Source of the DNA: Corallium rubrum
Lineage: Eukaryota; Cnidaria; Anthozoa; Scleralcyonacea; Coralliidae
DNA length: 64,000 nt
Assembly (NCBI GenBank): GCA_964035015.1
Contig: CAXIUP010000095.1
Coordinates: 234,001 to 298,000, forward strand
Direction: 5' to 3'
Positions 41,501 to 53,100 of the stretch are shown in pieces (the first letter of the stretch is position 1; the number at the start of each line of letters is the position of its first letter). The translations under genes were made by a program, and so were the position numbers. The notes under the pieces are model-generated. The model was given only the letters and a program-made list of their open reading frames with translations. It made no database searches and was not told where the DNA came from.

Positions 41501-44500
41501 ATCACCACTGCCAATACCATCACCACTATCACTACCAACACCATCACCACAACTAATACCATCACCACTACCACTATCACTACCATCACCACTATCACTA
41601 CCAATATCATCACCACTATCACTACCAATATCATCACCACTATCACTACCAATACCATCACCACTATCACTACCAATACCATCACCACTATCACTACCAA
41701 TACCATCACCACTATCACTACCAATACCATAACCACTATCACTACCAATATCATCACCACTATCGCTACCAATACCATCACCACTATCACTACCAATACC
41801 ATCACCACTATCACTACCAATACCATCACCACTATCACTACCAATACCATCACCACTATCACTACCAATACCATCACCACTATCACTACCAATACCATCA
41901 CCACTATCACTACCAATACCATCACCACTATCACTACCAATACCATCACCACTATTACTACCAATACCATCACCATCACCACAACCAATACCATCACCAC
42001 TACCACTACCATCACCACCAATACCATCACCACTATCACTACCATCACCACTACCAATACCATCACCACTACCACTATCACTACCATCACCACTACCAAT
42101 ACCATCACCACTACCACTATCACTACCATCACCACTACCAATACCATCACCACTACCACTATCACTACCATCACCACTATCACTACCAATACCATCACCA
42201 CTAGCCACTACCAATACCATCACCACTATCACTACCAATACCATCACCATCACTACTACTATCACCACCACTACCACCACCACTACCATCACCACTACTA
42301 CTACCAGTACAATCACCACCATCACCGCTACCACTACCCATCACCACTACTAATACCACCATCACCACTATTGCTACTACCACCACCACCATCACTATTA
42401 CTATTACCACCACCACCATCACCACTATTACTACTACCACCACCATCACCACTATTAGTAGTAATCTACTACCACCAACACTATCACCCTCTCTCCTCCA
42501 CAGAGGCTTCTATTCTGGTTAGTTGCAGGCACTTGTCACAGGTGCACAGGCTATCATAAAGTGTGTGGGGAACACCATTCCTCACACGTCTTCTCCCTCA
42601 CCCACATGCCCTCACCTCTGCAGAGAGAGACCATCACATCTATTACTGCTACCACCACCACCATCATCACCACTAATACTGCTACCACCACCATCACTAC
42701 TACCACTACTCACCACCATCACCACTACTACTACCACTACTCACCACCATCACCACTACTACTACCACTACTATAACCACCATGACCACCACCATCATCA
42801 CCACTATTACTACTACCACCACCACCATCATCACCACTAATACTGCTACCATCACCACCATCACCACTAATACTGCTACCACCACCATCACCACTACTAC
42901 TACCACTACTATAACCACCATGACCACCACCATCATCACCACTATTACTACTACCACCACCACCATCATCACCACTAATACTGCTACCATCACCACCATC
43001 ACCACTAATACTGCTACCACCACCATCACCACTACTACTACCACTACTATAACCACCATTACTAGCACCATCATCACCACCACAACTACCACCATCACCA
43101 ATACTACCAGTACCCAAACACCACCATTATCACCATCCAAATTATAATCATTACTACTACCACTATCACCACCATCATCGCCACCACCACCACTATCACC
43201 ACAACTACCACTATAACAACTACCAGCGCCATGAACACTGCCAGTGACACATGTACTAATACTTAGGTTTAAACCATATTTACTTTAGATAAAAATGAAT
43301 GTAATCAATCTCCAAGTGTTTGCCATTACCTCGCTCAATGTCGTAATACCAAGGGATCATATCAATGTCAATGTTCACCTGGCTACACTGGAGATGGAAA
43401 AACAAACTGTACAGGTAGTGTTTGAGAACAAAATTCCTTTCCCTGCTTTTCCACTTTCCTTAGAATGATACAAATACAGAGAAAAACAATGTTCACATCT
43501 TACAAATCATTGTAGAATTTAACGTAATATTAAAAACATGAGCAGTGGTGTTTTATCAGATTTAAACCTGGAGGCAATAGTCGAGTGTTTTAGATCTGAT
43601 AAAACACATACTGCGAATGTTTTGAATAACTTCAAAACGACCCATTTGGTAAGCTCAATGGCGCGGCTACCCTGCAAATCAGAGCCCCTTTCCAACCTAC
43701 GCAAGCTTCGGGGGAAAGTGGGCTCTGCCAACAAACTCGATATTTCTTTTTGAGCATGTGTGAATGGTTGCCAAGATACTATTTTGGGCCCAGGCTCTAA
43801 TGCGTCACTTCCTATTTTCCTGCTTACGCGTGTTCGTAAACTAGAACTTGTTTGACCAGTTTAAAACCTGACTGACTCGCCCCAAACTTAGGGCAATGAT
43901 CAAGTTTGTTGGCAGAGCCCACTTTCCCCCGAAGTTTGTGTAGGTTGGAAAGGGGCTCTGACTCACAGGGTATGGCACGGCAATTTAAAAAAAACAACCT
44001 TGTCTACGCCAAGAAATCAAAGCTAAATTTATGTAAATCAGGATTTTTTTTATCAGATATAAAACTACGGACATGGTACTGATTTCCTTTGTGTTTTCCT
44101 CATGAATTGTTAATGAGTTTTTGAAATTTCTTTTAAAAATACACCATTTTATCTAATTAATATTTTGCTATATTGTTGGCAATGTTTTTGCATAATCCTA
44201 AAGATGTTATGGTAGTTAGTAATCGTGTAAAGTTTCATTTCAAAATTCGTTGAAGAAAAGGTGACATTTTACGTGTGAAGTTTGTATTTTGGAGCACCGT
44301 CATTAAAGTGGCCGAGGTTAAGAAGAATGAGTCGAGGAAGCTTATGACATCATACAACTTTCTGACAACAACGATGATCTTTTGTTTTTATGATGTCATA
44401 AGCGCTCCTAAACTCATTCTTCTCAAACACGGCCAATTTAATGGCGGCACACTAAAATACAAACTTCACATGTAAAATGAAACTTTGTTTTTAAGAATTT

Positions 44501-47500
44501 CAAGATGAAACTTCCTACATTTACCAACTACCATAATATCTTTAGGATTATGCAAAAATGGTTTTTTTTTACTTCTGGGACTGGGGGGGTGGGGGGGGGG
44601 GGGGGTGGAAAGTGCCCGCGGTCAATATCTCCTGAACCATTTGGTGTATTCCGACAAAACTTTTACAGGTGGATGGTATGCCTTGTTCAAGTATGTGTTA
44701 CACTTATGTTGTCATGGCGACAAATTATGACATCATTATGATGTCATTAATTGCAAAAACCCAGGATTTCTAGAATTTCCAAAAATATTTTTCCTATTGT
44801 TTTGTTAACATAAAAAAGGTAGTATATCAAAAAAATAGTTTCTCTTTATTAAAAAGTGCTTACTTTTATTGTAACTATTATAAAAGCAAACATAATAAAA
44901 ATTGTCGGCTGAAATTTTGTGTTGGTAGGTGTTCACGACTCCGCTGTAACTTTTTTTTGGCGTAATATTTTTTCACCAAATTTTCCACACATAAAGCCCA
45001 TACATATTTAGGAAAAGTCATAAAATTTCAGAACCATACCTTTACTGGTTTAGGAGATATTAATTTTTAAAATCAGCATGGGCACTTTCCACCCCCCCCC
45101 CCCCCCCCACCCCCCTAGTCTGGATAGGGTTAAAGTGCCTATGAAGCGAAAATTATTATTGTCAAATAACTCAATTAAATAAAATTATTAATGAAAGAAC
45201 TCTTAAAACTAGTTACTACAATGTAACATCTTTTGCAGATCTTTGTTTCCATGCTTTGTTGTTCAGATATTTCAGTTTCTTTGATATGCAAATTAAACAC
45301 TTTGATATCACACGTGTATAATGAGTTACCGGAGAAAGTTCTATATCTTTGCTATTATCAAACGAAATCACTTCGAAGCCAATCCTGTGTGTCTATTTCG
45401 CATACAGCATTAGACAAACAGATTTTTAATTTATTTCGTTTGATAATAGCAAAGATACCGAACCTTCTCTGATAACTCATTATACACATGTGACGTCAAA
45501 CTGTTTAATTTGAATATCAAAAAAATTGAAATATCTCAATGAGGCACGGAAACGAAGAGCTGTAAAAGATGTTACTTTGTCATTTTAAGAGTTCTTTCAT
45601 TTAAGACAATAATAATTTTCGCTTCATAGGCACTTTAACTAGAAATACATCAATACAACAACCCCTCACCCACTTTTAATTACATGCTTTTTTGAAACAC
45701 CCCCCACCCACCCATCCCCCCTGATTGAAATAAGCACCCTTGTCGATATACAGCCAATATAAAAACAAACAGATATAAACCTCAGGATAATTATAAAATT
45801 TATAGATAGGATATCAAAGCTAAACTTAGATTTCATTAAATTCTTGTTGTAAAAAATATATTGTTTTTAGGAGGTTTCAAAAAGGTTTAATATTTTTAGC
45901 AAGCCTTTAAATGGCTTCCCTATCCATACATGTTTTGTACTTTTGCAAAAATTTTAACAGAGTCTGAGATAAAAACAATTCAGTAGAATCGGATTACAGA
46001 AAGACGTATTGAACAGACGTTTCAGTCGAAAATTTGGAAATACCGCCAAGAAAATCGGCAAAGCCCATTATTTTTAATAATAGAGCATGCAAAGCACGAA
46101 AACCTGAACCTGTATATTGTTTAGGTTAAGCGAAAACTTGAAAACATATAAAGGACAAGCTCAAGGTATACTGAAACTTTAAACCGATCTTGGTGTTCAC
46201 AGAATATATAAATACCGATTCCAATCAGCAAAATAAATAAATACAAATCCCCTACCGTTAACTTGAAAATGATTTTGAGACCACTGAGTGACCACAAACA
46301 CTGCAATTCAGATCGAGTTTTTGTTTACCGTACGGTGTTTGGTTTCTTCAGGTTCTCTGGTTTCTCTTCAATATATATTAAACCGACTGTTTGTTTTCTT
46401 CTTTTCTTCGTTGTTCCCTTTTAAGCTAAGTAGCTCCGGCTTCGTTTCGTTTCGTTATTAAACGAAACCACTTTGTTTCGCAAAATATGGAGATTTAGTT
46501 TTAGCTAGTCACCAGTGCCCAACTATTCTTACCGCGTGAGGGTCTCGCTTTTTCTACACGCGTATAAAGTGGACTCCACGCATGTCGAGATTAGCACCCT
46601 CACCGGGCTCCGGACCTTTGGCCCTACGCCCGGCTTGGGGAAATATTCTTATTTTTTTGCGCGGAGCTGGGGAGGGGGGGGGGGGGGGGAGGTAGGGGTG
46701 TGTGACCCCCACAAGAATTGTCTTTTTCGTCCCACGGCAGACAAGAGATTTCAGTGGGCACCGGCCAGTGCCCAAACTCAGAAAATTTTACATGATATTA
46801 ATCATTGGATGTTAATATATTCCGATTTTTATTCCAACGGTATTGTATTTTCTGTATTATGAAGCAGTCATCCAATAGCAACGCTCGGCCGGTTTAATTA
46901 GTGAGTTGCTTCATCGTCACGTGCGGTGGTACTTCATCGTCACGTGTCCATACAATTTACTTCCATATAAAGAACTCCATTGTCAGTTCAACATGACCAC
47001 GCTTCATGCTGAAAGACAATAGAGTTTCCAAACCATGTATATGTTCTATTAACTATGAATTTACTGCATATTGCAATATTGCTTGGAAATCATGAAGCAT
47101 CTATTCCTGTGGCAGAGCTCTTACCGACTTTAAGCCCAGTGGCGTAGCTACACCCGGGCCTACCCGGGCCTGTGCCCGGGTGAAACCTGCGTGTGCCCGG
47201 GTGAAATATTGCAGACAGATCTAGCTCTCATTATATAGGCCAAGTAATTTAAGTATAGAGTATAGCCACTAGGAAGATTATGTATAAGTTCACTGTTTAC
47301 AAAAAGACAAAGTATTAGTTTATTTCCCACATAAACGTTAAATATTTCCCTAAAAATGACGGTTTTCGCGTGAAAATTCATCGAGTGCCATCAGTGGTTT
47401 CCACCAATGTTTTTGACTGTTACCGCTAAAGCATGGGTACTGACTATAAAATCATGATTTTCACTGGTTTTTATTTTATCTTTTTTGTTGTTAAAATTGC

Positions 47501-48555
47501 CCCCAAAATGCAGGAAATAGCATTTCCGTGGCGTAAAAAGTCAAAAATTTCCTGGGGGAGCATGTTCACACCCCAGAGGTTTCCTGCATGTTTGGCGCTC
47601 TGAACTGCCGCTACCAACCGGACATACTGTACTTCAAAATTGGTGGCTACGGCCCTGTGACTGTAAATCACTGTAATAACAAAAAACCCACCAGAGAATG
47701 TTGAGACCTGTGCCCATGTTGTGCCCACATGACATCTGCTTCCTGGCTACGCCACTGTTTAAGCCTAGTTCTCATATGTCGCCGATCGTCGCCGATCTAT
47801 GATTTAGATGCATGTTAAAACGGGAAGTGCAACAGCATGTTAAGTAATAAAGAACAATGCATTAAAGCAGTGCTTTTCTGCATTGTTCCCCACTACTTAA
47901 CATGCATCTAAATCACTAATCGGCGACGATCGGCGACATATGAGAACCAGACTTTAATACGCCATATATTGTCGCGTCCATTGCTTACCTTGCATTCGTT
48001 GCGTTCCTATGACGACGCATGTCATAGTTTATGTGGCATAATTCGGCATAATAGACCTTTTCAACCAATAGCGACGCCATCTTGAAATTTGTGCTTGGCG
48101 CAATGTATGCTGGTCTATCCAGGGTAAACTCTTCACTTGCAAGCGAAATGGCCGCCACGAAGTGAGCATTTTGCTTGTGAGAAGAATTGATTCTTTTAAG
48201 CACATTTTTGGTAGCGAAGGAGATTAGCATATTCTTCACTCTTTCAATAGCTCTATAGCAATTTTCTCGTCCATTTCTGCTCTGATTTCGCTGTCTTTGG
48301 CACACAACGTTCTATATAGCGCCACAAATACATTGCCCTTTTCGAAATTCTCCTGCGCTACAAAAAATGTGCCAAAAAGAATCAATTCTTCTCACAAGCA
48401 AAATGCTCGCTTCGTGGCGGCCATTTAGCCTGCAAGTGAAACGCTTACCCTGGATAGACCATAATGCATTGCGATTCAAGATGGCGCCGCTATTGGTGAA
48501 AAGGTCTATTGAACGTACCAGTGCCGTAGCAATGTGTCAAAAAGTGTGCGTGTGT

Positions 48556-48586
<31 letters not shown>

Positions 48587-50032
48587 GGGCAGTAGTGGCA
48601 ATTAGTGACCGCATTTGTAGGGGGTCCTCCCCCGAAAATTTTTGAAATCTAGAACCTCGGAAACACCATTTGCAGCAATTTGAGCGAACTTTTTCATCTA
48701 ATTCTACAGCGAGTATAGTTGAAATTTTACTGTAAAAAGGAAGAAATTATCGCACCAACACACACTACACAACCTGGCGCGAGAGTCCGATCTTTGTGTT
48801 GGACTAAGCTGAGCCCACGATTCAATAAGCGGCTATTTCAGGATAAAACTTGGTGTACCATTATTATAAAGTCTGCACGAAGTTATTTTTCGTATTTTGC
48901 ATTTTCAAGATTTCAAGAAATCAGATTTCAAGTTACACTAAAGTTAATCGGTTCAGTTTCACTTTAATTTAATAAATAAACTCATTTTTAGGTAACTGCT
49001 ACGGCACTGCGTACACCCATCCACCACCCACCCCCCTACAAAACTTTCTGGGTACCGCCCTGGCAAGAACTGACAAAATATATGAATTATTTTCTTAAAG
49101 AGTATGATAAGAATGGAAAAGAAAATACTTGTGATAAATTTCCTTGTTTTCCTGGTTTGGAGTGTTCAGCAACAAACAATGGTTATACTTGCGAAAAATG
49201 TCCAAAACTATTTGTTGGAAATGGACGAAACTGTACTTTACGGAGAATCAGTGGTTAGTGACATCCAGTAATACTGAAAGAATTTTTTATATTTCTATTT
49301 AACAAATATACTCCATTTTGCCATTGTCTGTTTAACAAATAAAACATAAAGCTCCGTGCATATGTACTCCTATAAAGGTTCGTTTGACGTCATTTGGACA
49401 CGAAAGAAGTTGAGTAAAGGCACGAGGCGATAGTCGAGTTCCTTTACACGTCTTTCGTGTTTAAATGACGTCAAACGAACTTTTATAAGTGTACATATGC
49501 ACAGGAGCGGTATGTTTTATTTGTTTTATAAAATAAGAAGAAAAAACAAGTTAAAAGTGGGATAGTTTTGAAAGTTCGCTAGATTTTCCCGCCAGGTGAC
49601 GCCATCCTACGCCATTCCACGCCATTTTACGTCATTCATGATCTTCATACTCTTATAAATGCACGGAGCCCAGCCAATCAGAGTGTGCGCAGAGGACACC
49701 TTATTTTATAATCAGTTATAGATGCACAGATGACGTCACAACGTAGTCGAGTGCCACTGTGCATCGATAACTGAACAGACAGCAAGAAATGGAATGCAAT
49801 AAAAAACAGAAAAATGATGTTTTAACAGACTTGCTAAATTTTCCCAGCGACTTTCTGGGGCATTGAAAAAGATAAATCACTTCATCTGACGTGATCCATG
49901 ATCTACACAAATCGAGCAACGTCATTGGCTCGTGATGTTGCAGTGAGATCCGTGATTGGTTTACAGAAATCAGACCACGTCAGTGACGTAATCTGTGCAA
50001 ATCAAATTATTGTATAAATTATAATACCGTTA

Positions 50033-50111
<79 letters not shown>

Positions 50112-53100
50112 GTGTGTGTGTGTTTGTCCTCTGTTATGTTCTCAAATAAATATTATTTATTATTATGTTATGTTCTCAAGTTAGATCAAAGTGCAATCTT
50201 ATGCAGTACACAAACAAAGATAAATGTAATTAATTTAATTGTTACTGTTCTCTTGATATAGAAAAAACCGTTTTTAAAAGCACAATGATCTTAACGAATG
50301 AAGAATGGAAAGACGAACTTAAAGACAATAGTTCAAAAACATACAGAAAATTGGCATCAAGAGTAATAAAAGAAGTAAGTTAGAAAATTAAAATCCATTA
50401 ATTAAAATCGATTAATTAACATTAACATTTATTAAACGTGTAAGGTACTGTTGGGTTTTGGTTGCTCGACAGACTAAATCACAAGAAACAATCGTGCGCC
50501 CCCCCCCCCCCCCCATAAAATGTTTGGCACAGATCTCATGAGCTTCATTTTAGTTCATTGCATAGCTCTAGTGGTGGTCTTGATTATTAAAAAGTTTTAT
50601 CTTCTCAAAGTTAATCTAAGCAAAGAAATCGTATGTCCAATAAATGCAAAAAATCTAATTTGCATAAAATCTGTCGCTTACCACAAACACAATTTCTCTA
50701 GATACGCAAGCGCTACATCTATTTTAATATTCAAGAGCACCACTAGAGCTATGCAATGAACCAAAATGAATCTCATTGGACTTGGAGACCTGTGCTAAAT
50801 TTTTCATAAAGAAAATACCTAATTTCTCATGATTTGGACTGTCACCTTACGATTTTTAAATTATTATCTTATTTGCATTTGTTGAAATCTGAATATTTCC
50901 AAAACGGACCAAGAAAAATGTTTAAAAGAAATTGTCCCTCCATAAAACGAAAATCAAGTTCGTCTTAATTGAAAGAACACTTAAAATGACAAAGTAATAT
51001 CTTTGGCAGTTTTTCGTTTCCTTGCTTCGTCATTGAGATATATCAGGTTGTTTGATATGGAAATTAAACATCTTGACGTCACATGTGTATAATGAGTTAT
51101 CGGAGAAAGTTATATATTTAAGAAATAGAAAACATTTCCCGTGTTTCTATAGAGTTATAGAAACACGAGTGGAAGTTTGGGAGAACGAGAAATTGTAGTG
51201 GGAACACGAGCCCGCAGGGCGAGTGTTTCCACGCTATTTCGAGTTCTTCCAAACGTCCACAAGTGTTTCTATAACTCTATAGGAACACGGGAAAAATGTT
51301 TTCTATTTCCTTTATAAAATAACCCGTCAAAGTAGATTAAACGTTAAAATTAATCCAAATAAAAAGCGTAAATTCTCATTACCTACCACGGATGGCGTAT
51401 TGGATTGCGTTTGATGGCGTAGTGGATGGCGTATAATGGTGTTTATGTATAAATTTTAATTAGAATGATGGCGTATTGGATGGCGTAATCTATCCATGTT
51501 TTCCATAGAGTTATAGAAACACGGCTTTTAACCAATCACCGCTTGCGTTTTCAAAATGTTATTTTATAACTTTGCATAGTTAATAGAAAATATACATGGT
51601 TTGGAAGCTCACAAAAGTCATTGTTTTATATTTTTGTTCAGGTTTATGGAAATTTTTGCACTTTCACGGTTACTGAACATATTGTGTTTTCTGTATAATG
51701 AAGCAATCATCCAATAGCAACGTTTGGGTTCAATCACTCAACTGTACTGTTTAAATATTAATAAACCTAAAACAAAGGATTTGGCACCTTCATGTACCTT
51801 TCAACATGAATCGTAGCTTGATTGTTAACCGCTTTGAAGTTTGCTGGGTTTCTAAACCATGTATATTTTCTATTAACTATGATCTTTGCTATTTTCAAAT
51901 ACAATCACTTGAAAATCTACATGTTTAGTGTTGTGGAAAAAACTCACCCATACATTTCTTCAAATTAATTTAATTTGTTAAGAAATTTTTAGTTAAATAT
52001 TAAATTTCTGCCATGGCAATAGAAGAGTTCCTAAAAATTTTTGCAATTCATTTGCTATGTTTGACCAATTCATTTGATGAAAATTATTGTTAACTTCCTG
52101 TTTTGAATTGGTTTCTTAAGGTGGCTCCACACAGTTTCTTGAAAAATGGAAAATACAAGTTTGAGAGTTCAAAACACGTGATTAAACAATTCGGGAAAAT
52201 AATTAACTAAATGTTATGCATAGTTAAGCAATCTGACAATCAAAAACTGCTACCAAATAAATAGCAACAGTTGTTGCTATGGCAACAATGACGTTTCAAA
52301 ATGGCTGCCAATTACCCTTCAAACTAATTTAATTCGGAAAAAACTTTGGTAACCTCCAATTTTTTTTTTATTAAAACTTTCCTTGAAGTAGGAGTAATCA
52401 ATAGGCCGATTTAAAAAAAATTCTGTAGAACGGAATTTTTTAAAAATTAACAAACATGATTTTTCCGGAAAAAAAATTATTCGTTCTACAGAATTTTTTT
52501 AAAATCGGCCTATTGATTACTCATACTTCAAGAAAAATTTTAATGAAAAAAAAAATTGGGGTCACCAAAGCTTTTTACGAATTAAATTAGTTTGAAGGGT
52601 AATTGGCAGCCATTTTGAAACGTCGTTGTTGCCATAGCAACAACTGTTGGTATTTATTTGGTAACAGTTTTTGATTGTCAGACTGTTTAATTATGCATAA
52701 CATTCAGTTTTATTCTTTTTCTGAATTGTTTATGCACGTGTTTTGGACTCTCAAACTTGTATTTTCCATTTTTCAAGAAACTGTATGGAGCCACCTTAAA
52801 CAACCAATAAGAAACAGGATTATTTGCTAAACACCAATCATATTCAAAACAGGATTCAAAACAGGAAGTTGTCAACGAATCTTATCAAATGAATTGAGAC
52901 AACTTGAGGAATATATTGCAACAATATTTTATAATAAAGACTTATTAACCAAGTGCGAGGTCTGTACGGGAAAGTATTTTCCTGAGGTTTTCGTACAGAC
53001 CGAGCGACGAAGGAGCGAGGTTTGTGCGATAAAACCGAGAGCAAATACTTTCCAGTACAGACCGAGCAAACGAAGTTAATAAGGAATTTATTATATGGCT

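Noticed and set aside
38551-43147. Val/Met/Ser/Gly-rich minus-strand ORFs and Pro/Leu-rich plus-strand ORFs
   Set aside because: They translate the triplet satellite in EGF-gene introns; no frame is favoured. Only the extension of EGF exon 1 is kept as a question.
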